Source of the DNA: Dictyobacter aurantiacus
GTDB taxonomy: Bacteria; Chloroflexota; Ktedonobacteria; Ktedonobacterales; Ktedonobacteraceae
Length of the DNA: 64,000 bases
NCBI RefSeq assembly: GCF_003967515.1
Contig: NZ_BIFQ01000001.1
Location: 6,069,339-6,133,338, forward strand
Direction: 5' to 3'
Position 1 is the first letter of the stretch; each line of letters opens with the position of its first letter. Under the pieces are notes generated by a model that was given only the letters and a program-made list of their open reading frames with translations, did no database searches and was not told the DNA's origin. The position numbers were made by a program, and so were the translations under genes. Positions 1-8,983 of the stretch are shown here, in pieces.

Positions 1-363
1 TGTTTCGCCCAGCAACTTGCCGTGAGCATCCAGCAGGCGTACCAATGTACCCTGACTGACATCCGAAGAGGTTGTATCTGTTCCGTGGGTTGATGTGTCC
101 AAACCGGGCAGCGCGAGATTCAAATCACGGAGTGTGATGGTTCCCTGGTGGAGGACGAGTGAACTCGCGATCTGCTGAGCGCGCAATCCGAGATCGGTAT
201 CCACGCTCGCTTCTAGAGAGCGTTCGAGGTATTGATAAAACACCATTCCGGTGAGGAGCAGAAGCACCGCGAACGCGCTGGTATACCAGGCGGCCAGTTG
301 CAGGCGTAAACTGAACGGTACTGAGCGGCGCAACGTTGTGAGTAGTGACGCGAGGGACTTCAT
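1..363 (-). CDS. Sensor histidine kinase, N-terminal part (runs off the left edge)
   Basis: Only the first 121 codons are in the window; the catalytic HisKA and HATPase domains lie beyond the edge. The visible part begins MKSLASLLTTLRRSVPFSLR and has one strong membrane segment at about residues 21-44 (LAAWYTSAFAVLLLLTGMVFYQY), followed by an extracytoplasmic sensor stretch. Its ATG overlaps the stop of the upstream response-regulator gene in an ATGA arrangement, so the two are translationally coupled. The role as the cognate sensor kinase is inferred from this coupling and the membrane topology, since no kinase motif can be seen. Confidence 0.8.
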   Translation of the reverse strand, partial: MKSLASLLTTLRRSVPFSLRLQLAAWYTSAFAVLLLLTGMVFYQYLERSLEASVDTDLGLRAQQIASSLVLHQGTITLRDLNLALPGLDTSTHGTDTTSSDVSQGTLVRLLDAHGKLLGET

Positions 364-1037
364 GGTAGCGGCTCCTTCAAGCGATAGCCTGATCCCCGCA
401 CCGTCTGAATCAGGTCAGGTTCTCCTGCCGCGCAGAGAGCCTTACGCAAATGGCGAATATACACGTCGATGACGTTGGAGAGATGGTCCGCATCGTAGTC
501 CCAGATATGTTCCGCGATGGTAGTGCGACTCAAAATCTCGCGCGGACGGCTCATCAGCAGATGCAGCAGGGCGTATTCCTTGCTGGAGAGCGAGAAAGAC
601 CGTTCGCCGCGCCTGCCTTCGTGGGTACGGGTGTCCAGGGTGAGATCGAGAAACCGTAAGAGGGGGGAACGCTCGGATGTCTCGCGGCGCAGCAGCGCGC
701 GCACGCGTGCCTCAAGCTCCCGAAAAGCAAACGGTTTGACCAGGTAATCATCCGCGCCCAGATCGAGCCCTTGCACGCGATGGTTCACTTCCCCAAGGGC
801 GGTCAGAAAGAGAATAGGCATACGCCTACGCAGCGCGCGCAGGCGTCGGCAGACCTCCCATCCATCGAGATCTGGGAGTAAGATATCCAAAATAATGAGG
901 TCATACGGTACCAGACTACCCATTGCCAGCCCATCCTCGCCATTGGTGGCCAGATCCACGGCATAATGACACTCCTCCAGGCCTGTTTTCAGATCCGGCC
1001 CCAATTCGGGATGGTCTTCGACAACTAATAAGCGCAT
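360..1037 (-). CDS. OmpR/PhoB-family response regulator
   Basis: A two-component response regulator of about 225 residues. The receiver domain starts MRLLVVEDHPELG with acidic residues E7 and D8, has the phosphoacceptor aspartate in LIILDILLPDLDG (about D51) and the conserved lysine in DDYLVKPF. The C-terminal half is a winged helix ending HLRKAL...VRGSGYRL, typical of OmpR/PhoB DNA-binding domains. The reading frame stays open about 44 codons further upstream, but the ATG at 1037 directly follows a strong ribosome-binding site (GGAGGGAGGA) and opens the canonical receiver beta strand. The stop overlaps the start of the histidine kinase downstream. The signal sensed is unknown. Confidence 0.93.
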   Translation of the reverse strand: MRLLVVEDHPELGPDLKTGLEECHYAVDLATNGEDGLAMGSLVPYDLIILDILLPDLDGWEVCRRLRALRRRMPILFLTALGEVNHRVQGLDLGADDYLVKPFAFRELEARVRALLRRETSERSPLLRFLDLTLDTRTHEGRRGERSFSLSSKEYALLHLLMSRPREILSRTTIAEHIWDYDADHLSNVIDVYIRHLRKALCAAGEPDLIQTVRGSGYRLKEPLP

Positions 1038-1285
1038 TCCTCCCTCCTTTGTTTCTGTCATGGAAGCTTTCAAGTTTAGCTTTTCTTTCCTTGGTACTGT
1101 ACCACGTCCAGATGAAGAGGAGGTGAAACGGAATGGTTCTCTCTCCGAGGCGTCCTCCCATTTGGTCAAACAACCAGGTACTTCATTTTCACTTCATGTT
1201 CGCCTGGTATAGTGCCGGTAGTAGATGAGCCAGATGCAGATAAGTCGCTGCGGGGGCAATGGTATGTTTAAAGGAGAACCCGGTT

Positions 1286-1978
1286 ATGTCCTGGATATTA
1301 TATGAAAATTACCGTCTATTTATTGATATAAATCAATACGCTGGTCGTATCCCTTTTCTTGACCAACTCATGATTTTTGGAGCAAACGACCTGATCTTTC
1401 TTTGTCCGCTGGTCCTGCTGCTGTTGTGGGGGCGTCCTGCTTTTCTGCGCAGGCGTGCCTTGCGTCCTGGGGAAGAGGAGATCATTCGGGCCTGTCGCGC
1501 GACTTTTCTCTGGAGCATCGGAGCAGTCGTCCTGGCTATCGTGTTCAATATGGGCCTTTCGCATATGATCTTTGAGCCACGCCCGTTTGTGACCCATGTG
1601 GTCCACCTGCTTATTGCACATCCCGCCGATGACTCGTTTCCCAGTGACCACACCGCTGTCTCGTTCGCGCTGGCTGGCACGCTCGTGTTTTCGTTGCCCT
1701 CCTGGCTTATGCATGCCTGGAAACAGCGCGTCACGCTCACAGAAGCGCAGGGATGGCGCACACTCCTTTTGCCGCTAGTTTTGATGGGCGTGGCTGTCCT
1801 GATGGCATGCAGTATTGGCATCGCACGCGTGTTTGTCGGGGTTCACTACCCGCTGGATATCGTGGGAGGTGCTGCCTCTGGGCTGGCGGCAGCAGGCATC
1901 ATGACGGCTCTACGCCGCCCACTGCGTGCTCCGACCGAAGTATGTTTGCGTGCCGCGTCCGCGCTGCACCTGGCATAG
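1286..1978 (+). CDS. PAP2-family phosphatase, undecaprenyl-diphosphatase-like
   Basis: A polytopic membrane phosphatase of 230 residues. All three PAP2 signature blocks are visible: a first block ending EPRPF, a second block FPSDHTA, and a third block IARVFVGVHYPLDIVGG with the catalytic histidine and aspartate. Several hydrophobic segments (for example LIFLCPLVLLLLW and ATFLWSIGAVVLAIVF) fit the family's six-helix topology. BcrC-type members recycle undecaprenyl pyrophosphate for cell-wall synthesis and can give bacitracin tolerance; that assignment is by family only, and other lipid-phosphate substrates are possible. The ATG at 1286 is preferred over the one at 1259 because a GGAGAA ribosome-binding site lies just upstream. 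It is divergent from the two-component system. Confidence 0.88.
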   Translation: MSWILYENYRLFIDINQYAGRIPFLDQLMIFGANDLIFLCPLVLLLLWGRPAFLRRRALRPGEEEIIRACRATFLWSIGAVVLAIVFNMGLSHMIFEPRPFVTHVVHLLIAHPADDSFPSDHTAVSFALAGTLVFSLPSWLMHAWKQRVTLTEAQGWRTLLLPLVLMGVAVLMACSIGIARVFVGVHYPLDIVGGAASGLAAAGIMTALRRPLRAPTEVCLRAASALHLA

Positions 1979-2189
1979 TGATCGTGGCCTTTCAGATAAT
2001 ACTTGCTGCCTGGGCCCCAATGTTTGCGTTGTAGGTGAAGATTGTGCGTTGATTGTGATTTTCGATGCCAGTTCTGAGAACTGCGTGTGAGATGTGGATG
2101 CCATCCTCGTACCAGGAGATAAATAAATTCATTCATTAGTCCTGCCAGTAGAACGTATTCTACCAGCGGCAAATGAAAGTGAGGATGCT

Positions 2190-2492
2190 ATGATGATGTG
2201 GGGATATGGATATGAGCCTGGCTGGGCCGGGTGGCTGATGATGGGTGTGAGTAATATCCTGTGGATTGCGCTACTTGGCCTCCTTGTCTGGGCGGTAATT
2301 CGCTGGTTGGAGCGAAGATCGAGCGCCTCCGGACCAGGTGGACCGCGTACCCTGGTTCATGGTCCGTCCGCTCTAGAGATTTTGGGCCAGCGCTACGCAC
2401 GAGGAGAAATTGATACCGCGACATTTGAACAGATGCGTGAGCGACTTCAAACGGTGGATACACAGCGCATGCTCCATGAAAGTCGGCCATAG
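2190..2492 (+). CDS. Small membrane protein with a SHOCT domain
   Basis: A 100-residue protein with a glycine- and tryptophan-rich N terminus (MMMWGYGYEPGWAGW), one transmembrane helix (residues about 15-40, ending VRW-like in AVIRWLERR) and a C-terminal SHOCT motif, SALEILGQRYARGEID followed by FEQMRERL. SHOCT domains are short two-helix modules found at protein ends in bacteria, probably mediating oligomerisation. Similar membrane-SHOCT proteins often sit next to metal-resistance ATPases, as here (a convergent copper-type ATPase gene follows). A GAGGATG ribosome-binding site precedes the ATG. Specific function unknown. Confidence 0.85.
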   Translation: MMMWGYGYEPGWAGWLMMGVSNILWIALLGLLVWAVIRWLERRSSASGPGGPRTLVHGPSALEILGQRYARGEIDTATFEQMRERLQTVDTQRMLHESRP

Positions 2493-2546
2493 CGTGCAGG
2501 AGATCTTCAATTGTAGCGGCTGTATCTCGATTTGAATAGGGTGGAT

Positions 2547-2603
2547 GAGGAAACAGCGTAGCCCCCTCTTTTGAAGCAAAAGAGGGGGCTACGCTGTTTC
2601 CTC
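2547..2603. terminator. Bidirectional intrinsic terminator
   Basis: Perfect 26-bp inverted repeat (2547-2572 and 2578-2603) with a 5-nt loop. It has a G+C-rich core and A/T-rich inner ends, and sits exactly between the convergent SHOCT gene (stop 2492) and heavy-metal ATPase gene (stop 2610). Confidence 0.85.
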
Positions 2604-2609
2604 GCTTTC

Positions 2610-4697
2610 TCAGGCCAGGTGCAGCCTGCGCAGGGTTTGCGCATTGAGCGCCACAATGATGGTGGAAAGCGACATGAGCAGCGCGCCAAAGGCGGCGGGA
2701 AGCACGAATCCAATGGGAGCGAGCACGCCGGCCGCCAGGGGCAGGGCGATCGCGTTATACCCGACCGCCCAGCTGAGATTCTGGAGCATCTTTCGATAGC
2801 TGGCCTTGCTCAGCGTGATGATGCGTGCGATATCGCGTGGATCATTCTTGACCAGGACGATGCCCGCGGATGCTCGCGCCACATCTGTGCCTGCTCCAAT
2901 GGCAATACCAACGTTTGCCTGCGCGAGTGCAGGTGCATCATTAATGCCATCCCCAACCATCGCGACCTTTGTGTCTCCTTGTTGTAGCTCGCGTATTTTC
3001 TCGATCTTGTGCTCTGGTAAGACCTGTGAAAACACCTCTGTGATGTCCAGTTCTCTGGCAACCCAGCTGGCGACCTCATGCGAATCTCCGGTCAGCATAG
3101 CAACGCGTAATCCCTGTTGCTTCAACGTGGCAACGGCCTCGCGGCTCTCCTCACGGATGACGTCGGCCAGAGAGAAGGCCGCGAGCAGGCGCTGATCCTC
3201 CACCAGATAGACGACTGTTTGACCGCGAGCGCCCCATTCCCGGACCTGTTCAGCGAACGCTGTGGGCAGCGGAATTACATCCTGTTCAAGCAAGCGTGGA
3301 CCGCCCACCTTAAGGATGCGTCCATTGACCTGCGCCTGCACGCCTTTGCCGGAGAGCGCCTGGAAATTGGACACTGGTGGCAGCGCCAGGTGTTTTTCGT
3401 GCGCGGCCGCGACCAGGGCGCGAGCGATAATGTGTTCGCTGTCCCCTTCAAGGGCGCCGACCAGCGCCAGAGCATCATCTGCGCTGATGCCTTCCACTGT
3501 CTGCATGGCCACCAGTCCTTGTTTGCCTTGTGTGAGCGTGCCTGTTTTGTCGAACACAACCACCTTGAGCAGACGTGCCTGCTCAAGGGCCAGGCGATCG
3601 CGGACCAGGATCCCATGACGGGCCGACAGGGCTGTAGAGATAGCGATCACGAGTGGGATGGCGAGTCCCAGGGCATGGGGGCAGGCGACAACCAGAGTAG
3701 TAACCACGCGTTCCAGGGTCGCGTCATTGAATCCCTGTACCAGTGTCCAGGCGATCAAGGTCAGCAGAGCCACGCCAGCCGCAATGAAGGTAAGCCAGTA
3801 CGCAGCCCGATCCGCCAGCGCCTGAGCCTGGCTCCGGCTGTGCTGTGCCTCCTCAACCAGGCGCATAATGCCCGCCAGCATCGTGTTATCACCGGTCTGC
3901 GTAATCTGGAGCCTGAGAGATCCGCTACCGTTGACGGTACCCGCAATCACGTTGTCGTCCGTGTGTTTCTGGACCGGGCGAGACTCACCAGTAATCATGC
4001 TTTCATTGACCTGGCTCTCACCTTCTATCACCCGCGCGTCGGCCGGAATCTGTCCGCCGGGGCGCACCAGGACCAGGTCGTGTTCCTGGAGTTGATTGAC
4101 AGGGACCTGCTCAATCGTTCCATTGACGATGCGCTCGGCCATATCCGGGAGCAGCCTGGCCAGCTCGCGTAGCGCGCTCTGGGCACTGCCAATTGCCCGC
4201 ATCTCCATCCAATGTCCAAGCAGCATAATGGTAACCAGCGTGGCCATCTCCCAGTAAAAGTCCATGCCTTGTACAAGATGGAAGGTCACAGCCAGGCTAT
4301 AGAAGTACGCCGTCGAGATGGCCAGCGAGACCAGCGTCATCATCCCGGGTTTTCCCGCGCGCACTTCTGAGAAGGCACCGCTCAGGAAGACCCAACCGCC
4401 GTACCAGAAGATGATACTTCCGAGGAAAGGAGCGATCCAGCCTGAGCCCGGGAATGCCGGCATCTGTAAGCCCAATGCCATATGCAGCATTGGAGCGGTC
4501 AGGACCACTGGAATGCTCAACACGAGTGAGATCCAGAACGGGCGTTTGAACATATCCGCATGATGGCCGGCATGCCCTTCGTGCCCTGCCTGGTGGTGCT
4601 GGGATCCATGATCAGCCTGGGCTTGGGAAGTAGGATGGTGGTCGTTGGTATCAGAAGGCAACGGCTGATGTTGTTGGTGTTCGTGGATGTGATTCAT
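2610..4697 (-). CDS. Heavy-metal P-type ATPase, CopB-like (P1B, CPH type)
   Basis: A 695-residue metal-exporting P1B ATPase. The N terminus is a histidine-rich tail of about 50 residues (MNHIHEHQQHQP, DHGSQHHQAGHEGHAGHH) and replaces the usual HMA domain. The membrane metal-site motif is CPH (about residues 339-341), which marks the CopB/P1B-3 group. Other motifs are TGES in the actuator domain, the phosphorylation site DKTGTLTQG (about D383) and the hinge GDGINDAPAL (about 581). CopB-group pumps export copper or silver; the metal is not proven here. The ATG at 4697 is chosen over 4718 because GGAG lies 7 nt upstream. The upstream DNA holds two CsoR-like palindromes, suggesting copper-responsive repression; no csoR gene is in the window. 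Confidence 0.93.
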   Translation of the reverse strand: MNHIHEHQQHQPLPSDTNDHHPTSQAQADHGSQHHQAGHEGHAGHHADMFKRPFWISLVLSIPVVLTAPMLHMALGLQMPAFPGSGWIAPFLGSIIFWYGGWVFLSGAFSEVRAGKPGMMTLVSLAISTAYFYSLAVTFHLVQGMDFYWEMATLVTIMLLGHWMEMRAIGSAQSALRELARLLPDMAERIVNGTIEQVPVNQLQEHDLVLVRPGGQIPADARVIEGESQVNESMITGESRPVQKHTDDNVIAGTVNGSGSLRLQITQTGDNTMLAGIMRLVEEAQHSRSQAQALADRAAYWLTFIAAGVALLTLIAWTLVQGFNDATLERVVTTLVVACPHALGLAIPLVIAISTALSARHGILVRDRLALEQARLLKVVVFDKTGTLTQGKQGLVAMQTVEGISADDALALVGALEGDSEHIIARALVAAAHEKHLALPPVSNFQALSGKGVQAQVNGRILKVGGPRLLEQDVIPLPTAFAEQVREWGARGQTVVYLVEDQRLLAAFSLADVIREESREAVATLKQQGLRVAMLTGDSHEVASWVARELDITEVFSQVLPEHKIEKIRELQQGDTKVAMVGDGINDAPALAQANVGIAIGAGTDVARASAGIVLVKNDPRDIARIITLSKASYRKMLQNLSWAVGYNAIALPLAAGVLAPIGFVLPAAFGALLMSLSTIIVALNAQTLRRLHLA

Positions 4698-4745
4698 GAT
4701 GTGTCTCCGTTCCAGCATGCCGTTTGTGGCATCCAGTATTCAACC

Positions 4746-4778
4746 ATTATACCCACACCCACCGGGTATGGGTATAAT
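4746..4778. promoter_or_regulatory. CsoR-like operator overlapping the ATPase promoter region
   Basis: A perfect 10-bp inverted repeat (ATTATACCCA at 4746-4755, TGGGTATAAT at 4769-4778) with a 13-nt spacer containing ACCCACCGGG. TATAAT occurs on both strands within it, so an operator and a -10 element overlap. G/C tracts flanked by TA steps (TACCC...GGGTA) are typical of CsoR copper operators. It lies about 50 bp upstream of the ATPase start. Binding is inferred. Confidence 0.55.
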
Positions 4779-4883
4779 GGGGGTAAAAAAAGAGGCCCTT
4801 TTCTCCTTGAATGACTGATGCGATAGCTAACCAGTGCATGTCAGGAACTAACGGATACTCTTAATGTGCCATGCTGTTTTTCT

Positions 4884-4905
4884 ATACCCCCCACCCAGGG
4901 GGTAT
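4884..4905. promoter_or_regulatory. Second CsoR-like palindrome
   Basis: ATACCCCC (4884-4891) and GGGGGTAT (4898-4905) form a perfect 8-bp inverted repeat with a 6-nt spacer, a close match to the known CsoR operator form (ATACCCCC...GGGGGTAT). It lies about 190 bp upstream of the ATPase start. No credible gene starts on the plus strand downstream, so it probably belongs to the ATPase regulatory region. Confidence 0.5.
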
Positions 4906-5192
4906 GGGAAGAGTATACCATATCACCACCATCTTTGCAAGGAGTTTCGCAAAAAAGATGGTGAAAACTATTCAATGCCACCCTGCCATAGCATTGCGGC
5001 CTGTTCTATGGTGGAGTTGGGGGGTCAGCACATTTTGCTCTGTATTCTGTTCAGGAATGAGAAAAGGCATACGTGTCGATATCTTTCGCACGTATGCCTG
5101 AGGGAGAACGAGGTATGGGAGTGAGTGTGCCAGGGACTCCCCGTAGGCCCCAGGCCAGAACAAGCCTGGCACCTACGAGGGTATTTTGTGTT
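4906..5192. other. Intergenic region with two hairpins, no gene seen
   Basis: Two inverted repeats occur here. One has perfect 11-bp arms (5065-5075 and 5089-5099, AGGCATACGTG). The other (5142-5177) has two 6-bp stem blocks separated by a small internal loop and begins about 16 nt after the peroxidase stop codon. The second could end the peroxidase transcript, or, judging from the T-rich plus-strand sequence after it, a plus-strand transcript. No coding sequence is supported. Confidence 0.45.
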
Positions 5193-6107
5193 TTATTCAT
5201 CTTCGGGAGAGGCGAACTGGCGCAGCGCCTCGATCGAGGGGACGAAATAATAGGCACCGCTGACGGCTGTCGTGTACAGCGTCAGGGCATCGCGGATGCC
5301 ATCCTCGGCTCCCGCCATGCGCGCGAGCATGCGGGCCAGACGCTGCTGGTCACTGCTGAAGCCGATGAACATCGTCCCATGCTCGGTGGCCGTGCCGAAC
5401 GGTGTATTACGGCGGAAGATATGCTGCTCGACTCCATCTTCTTCGATCACGGTGCGTGAGACATGAGACTGCGGACCGCGTATCTCCTCATCAAGCTCCT
5501 GGCTGGTATCCTTTGTGCGCCCGATGACTTTTTCCTGCTGTTCGACGGCAAGCGAATTGAAGGCGGTGGCATCATGCATCCACTTCTGCACCAGTACCAC
5601 GCTCCCTCCCGCGCCGGGAGAGCCATCGGGGATCAAGACCACCTCGGGCGCCTCCGAGAGCGTAGGATTCTCGGTGCCATCGATAAAGCCGGTTAGATCC
5701 CGATTATCGCGGTAGGTCCATCCTGCCACCTCCAGCGCGAGGGTAGCCACCGATGCCAGTGCCTGCATAGCCTCTTGCGTGACATCAAAGACCTTATCGT
5801 AGGCATGACCGGCCACCCAGAGCCACAGATCATGCTGGGTGGCCGGCATCGTATACCCATCAACGCCACGCACCTCCTGCTCGAAATCGGTGACGTCTGC
5901 CGGTATGCCCCTGGACGCCACGCGTTTCCAGAGGGAAGGTCGAAAGCCGGCCACCAGATTAACGCCTCCGGTTGTTATGCTTGGTTGACGCAGATTAGCG
6001 ATTGCCTGCACCAGCGCAACTGGATCGGCGGACTCAAGTAGATCGAACTCCAGGTAAGAGTGCGACCCCGTCCCTAATGCGAAGATGCCGCTTTGTGCGA
6101 CGTGCAT
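5193..6107 (-). CDS. Dyp-type (dye-decolorising) haem peroxidase
   Basis: A 304-residue haem peroxidase with the defining GXXDG motif as GFIDG (residues 140-144, followed by TENP). The proximal histidine is in SHVSR (about H215), and distal-side arginines are in IFRRNTPFG (about R232/R233). There is no signal peptide, and the length matches the cytoplasmic YfeX-like subgroup. Such enzymes use hydrogen peroxide to oxidise dyes, phenolics or manganese; the natural substrate is unknown, and some members are loaded into encapsulins, but no encapsulin gene is nearby. The start is supported by AGGAGG 7 nt upstream. Confidence 0.93.
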   Translation of the reverse strand: MHVAQSGIFALGTGSHSYLEFDLLESADPVALVQAIANLRQPSITTGGVNLVAGFRPSLWKRVASRGIPADVTDFEQEVRGVDGYTMPATQHDLWLWVAGHAYDKVFDVTQEAMQALASVATLALEVAGWTYRDNRDLTGFIDGTENPTLSEAPEVVLIPDGSPGAGGSVVLVQKWMHDATAFNSLAVEQQEKVIGRTKDTSQELDEEIRGPQSHVSRTVIEEDGVEQHIFRRNTPFGTATEHGTMFIGFSSDQQRLARMLARMAGAEDGIRDALTLYTTAVSGAYYFVPSIEALRQFASPEDE

Positions 6108-6546
6108 CCTACTACCTCCTGTGAATCAAATGTGGGCCAGACGCCCGGGTTAAGATCCAGCCTCGACGCTGATTTGAAGGACACGTACTTCCTGCGTACG
6201 CCTCCTGGTTTATCTTGTTATAGATACCATCTTTCTCATTGTATCATGTGCCTTCGTGGTTATTGGTCTGGCGTGACCTTTTCAGGCATGGGAATATCCT
6301 TCGTGGAGGTAAATGAGGCACGCGGGCTTGATGCAAGAAAATGGAGGGGACCGAGTTTAGGGAGGAGATAGTGATCGATGCTATAGGAGCGGCTACCTAT
6401 GGCGAAGAATAAGCTGGTGAAGACAAAGGCATAGGCAAAAGATGAAAATACGTAAAGCAGATAGAGATAGAACAAGAGTTACAGGATATAGGTTAAAATG
6501 TTAGCAGGTTTGAGTTTGGCGAATGAAAGTGAGGGATGTTTTTTTC
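6108..6546. other. Intergenic region, nothing recognised
   Basis: About 440 bp between the divergent peroxidase and methyltransferase genes. A 71-codon hydrophobic minus-strand frame exists (6260-6475), but it lacks a ribosome-binding site and recognisable features. Promoters for both flanking genes are expected here, but no convincing -35/-10 pair was identified. Confidence 0.4.
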
Positions 6547-7362
6547 ATGTCAGACACGATAGATCAGCGATATCTTCTGAATAAGCAATATCATTCGGCG
6601 GTAAATCTTGATGCGCGCATACGGTTGCATGAGCGTTTCAGCACCAATCGTACGGACTGGCAACGCTGGGTGTTTGAGCAGTTTGATATTCCCGATGGTA
6701 GTCGCGTGCTGGAGCTGGGTACGGGCTCCGGACAGCTATGGGTGCACAACCTGGATCGCATCCCTGAGAGCTGGCAGATCACGCTCTCTGATTTCTCCGA
6801 GGGTATGTTGCAGGATGCGAGGAAAAATCTGGGGGAGAAGGCTGAGAGATTTCAATTCCAGGTCATAGACATCCAGGCGATTCCTTTTCCCAATGATACC
6901 TTCGATGATGTGATTGCCAACCACATGCTCTATCATGTGCCGGATCGCCAGCGCGCCTTCGCTGAAATCCAGCGTGTGTTGCGACCACGGGGATGTTTCT
7001 ATGCAGCCACCAACGGGGAAGCGCATCTGCGCGAGATCGAGCACTTCTCCACGCGGGCCGGGATAGCCGCGGGTGGTATCATGGGCGCGCAGGCGCGCTC
7101 CGTCTTCAACCTGCAGAATGGGCGTGAGCAGATGGCGCCCTGGTTCAGTCAGATTGAAACGCGTTTATTTGAGGGGAATCTCGCCGTCAGCGAGGTAGAG
7201 CCCCTGGTTGCCTTTATTCTCTCGGGTCGGGCTCCAGAGAGCGTCAGCGAGGAGCAGTTGCGGTCCCTGCGCGCTCTTTTGACGGAAGAGCTCAATGCGC
7301 GCGGGATTATTCATATAGCCAAAGAAACGGGCCTCTTTATCGCTTCGGATGTGCAGCACTGA
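6547..7362 (+). CDS. Class I SAM-dependent methyltransferase
   Basis: A 271-residue methyltransferase. Motif I is VLELGTGSGQLW (glycine-rich SAM-binding loop). The acidic motif II equivalent is TLSDFSEGML, motif III is FQVIDIQAIPFPNDTFDDV, and IANHMLYHV follows, typical of UbiE/COQ5-like methyltransferases. The C-terminal third is family-specific. The substrate cannot be told. An ATG at 6523 is in frame but has no clear ribosome-binding site; 6547 follows a GTGAGGG stretch about 10 nt upstream and is preferred. It is monocistronic, with about 145 bp before the next gene. Confidence 0.88.
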   Translation: MSDTIDQRYLLNKQYHSAVNLDARIRLHERFSTNRTDWQRWVFEQFDIPDGSRVLELGTGSGQLWVHNLDRIPESWQITLSDFSEGMLQDARKNLGEKAERFQFQVIDIQAIPFPNDTFDDVIANHMLYHVPDRQRAFAEIQRVLRPRGCFYAATNGEAHLREIEHFSTRAGIAAGGIMGAQARSVFNLQNGREQMAPWFSQIETRLFEGNLAVSEVEPLVAFILSGRAPESVSEEQLRSLRALLTEELNARGIIHIAKETGLFIASDVQH

Positions 7363-7507
7363 GCCTGGTTAGTGACACAAAACGAATCTATGCTAAGAAC
7401 ATATTTCCTGACATAGGTATGCTCTCAGCATAGATTTCTGCTTTTGCTAGTTATGCGGGCCTGCTATACTTTTGGGGCTGATTGGCTAATAATGAAAGGA
7501 TAAACGT

Positions 7508-8266
7508 ATGGCCAGTATTTCGATGCGTCCACAGCGACTCTACTTGATGCAGGTGGCGGTGATGAAGGTAGGTCCCTTTACATTGCCGGTGCCGTGCTAC
7601 CTGATCCAGACGCAAGATGGCAAAAATATTTTGATTGATAGCGGTCTTTCGCTGGATATGGCGCGAGCGGGAGAGAGTGAGGTCGTGCTAGAGGATAGCC
7701 TGGGGCGTGGCATGACCATTGTATATGGGAAGAGTGTGCTTGAACAGCTGGCTATGATTGGCATGCGACCTGACGACATCGACCTGCTCATCTGCACGCA
7801 CTATGACGACGATCACGCGGGCAACCTGGGTGTCTTTACCAATGCCCGGCTCATTGTCCAGCGCCAGCATCACGAGCTCGCCAGCGCCGGACATCCACGC
7901 TTCGCGGCCACGCGCTCCCAATGGGACCAGCCCGCGGAGCGCTACCAGCTAGTCGAGGGAGACGTGGAACTGCTGCCCGGCATTGAACTGATCGAAACCA
8001 GTGGGCATGTCCCTGGTCACCAGGCGGTGCTGGTAGATCTGCCTCACAGCGGTCTTGTGCTGCTGGCCATTGATGCTGTTGCCTTGCGGGACCACTTCAC
8101 GGCCACGCGGCCCGTTGGTCCCACCGACGCTGACGGAGCGGGGGCCATCGCCAGCACACGCAAGCTGTTGGAACTGGTCGAGAGAAGGCATATTTCGCAG
8201 GTCATCTTTGGGCATGATCTTGTCCAGTGGGAGACGCTCAAACAGTTGCCGCTGTTTTTTGATTGA
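7508..8266 (+). CDS. Metallo-beta-lactamase-fold hydrolase, N-acyl-homoserine-lactonase-like
   Basis: A 252-residue MBL-fold hydrolase. The metal-binding motif reads THYDDDHAG, so the second histidine of the usual HxHxDH signature is an aspartate, a variant that I recall from the AHL-lactonase-like subfamily. Downstream ligands are SGHVPGH, the bridging aspartate in LLAIDAVAL, and the C-terminal histidine in IFGHD. The N terminus YLMQVAVMKVGPFTLPVPCYLI resembles that subfamily. Lactonase activity (quorum quenching) is the family expectation, but other ester or lactone substrates are equally possible. The ATG follows AAAGGA 7 nt upstream. Confidence 0.85.
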   Translation: MASISMRPQRLYLMQVAVMKVGPFTLPVPCYLIQTQDGKNILIDSGLSLDMARAGESEVVLEDSLGRGMTIVYGKSVLEQLAMIGMRPDDIDLLICTHYDDDHAGNLGVFTNARLIVQRQHHELASAGHPRFAATRSQWDQPAERYQLVEGDVELLPGIELIETSGHVPGHQAVLVDLPHSGLVLLAIDAVALRDHFTATRPVGPTDADGAGAIASTRKLLELVERRHISQVIFGHDLVQWETLKQLPLFFD

Positions 8267-8419
8267 TAGCGGGCGTCTTACCAATCTTGAAAAGATTGCA
8301 TGATACCCTTATATTGATTTGGGCTGGCATCGAGAGGGGAGATACGGTAATATAATGTGGTTGAGAAAAAAATAGGATGATGTCATGACGTCCCTTCACA
8401 AGGAAGGTGAGCTGTAAGA

Positions 8420-8983
8420 ATGGGAAAGCCGACATTGATTATCGTAAATGGATTGCCGGGTAGCGGCAAGACGACCCTGTCCAGGCGACTGGCCGTGGAT
8501 GTGCCGCTGCCGATTTTCTCCAGGGATGGTATCTACGAGACCTTGTACGATGCCCTGGACTGTAACAGCCATGGGATGCCGCCGCTGCTGGCAAAATCCA
8601 CGTTTACGCTGCTGTATTACGTTCTGGGATCGGTGCTGGCGGGAGGCCAATCGGTCATTGTCGAAGGCTTTTTTGGACGGCCGGATCTCAGGGGAGCCGA
8701 GTTCCGAGAGCTGCAAAGCAAGCACGATTTTGAACCGCTGCAGATCCTATGCCAGGCTGATGGTGCCGTCCTGGTTGAGCGCTTCATGGCACGGATCGGT
8801 GCGGAGGGTCGGCACAGCGGGCATCCAGACGTGGCATGGTTAGAAGAAAACAAGCAGCGCCTCCTGCAGGGCCGTCTTACGCCGATGCCTCTGAACGGCC
8901 AGATTGTCGAAGTCGATACCACCACGCCCGACAGTTTGAACTATGCCGACCTGCTCCAGAGGATACAGACCGCCATTCAGTAA
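8420..8983 (+). CDS. P-loop kinase-like ATP-binding protein
   Basis: A 187-residue P-loop NTPase with Walker A GLPGSGKTT (residues 11-19) right after the first beta strand LIIVNG. The sequence FSRDGIYETLYDAL follows, and SVIVEGFFGRPDLR in the middle resembles the second beta strand and base-binding region of nucleoside-kinase or zeta-toxin-like folds. The length and layout fit small chloramphenicol-phosphotransferase- or AAA_33-type kinases acting on small molecules. The substrate is unknown. GGAAGGTGAG precedes the ATG. Confidence 0.82.
   Translation: MGKPTLIIVNGLPGSGKTTLSRRLAVDVPLPIFSRDGIYETLYDALDCNSHGMPPLLAKSTFTLLYYVLGSVLAGGQSVIVEGFFGRPDLRGAEFRELQSKHDFEPLQILCQADGAVLVERFMARIGAEGRHSGHPDVAWLEENKQRLLQGRLTPMPLNGQIVEVDTTTPDSLNYADLLQRIQTAIQ

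Noticed and set aside
2571..4172. Long plus-strand open frames (138 and 351 codons) opposite the heavy-metal ATPase gene
   Set aside because: They are shadows of a gene with full P1B ATPase motifs; no family features or ribosome-binding sites.
6260..6475. 71-codon hydrophobic frame on the minus strand in the peroxidase-methyltransferase gap
   Set aside because: No ribosome-binding site and low-complexity hydrophobic composition; no recognisable feature.
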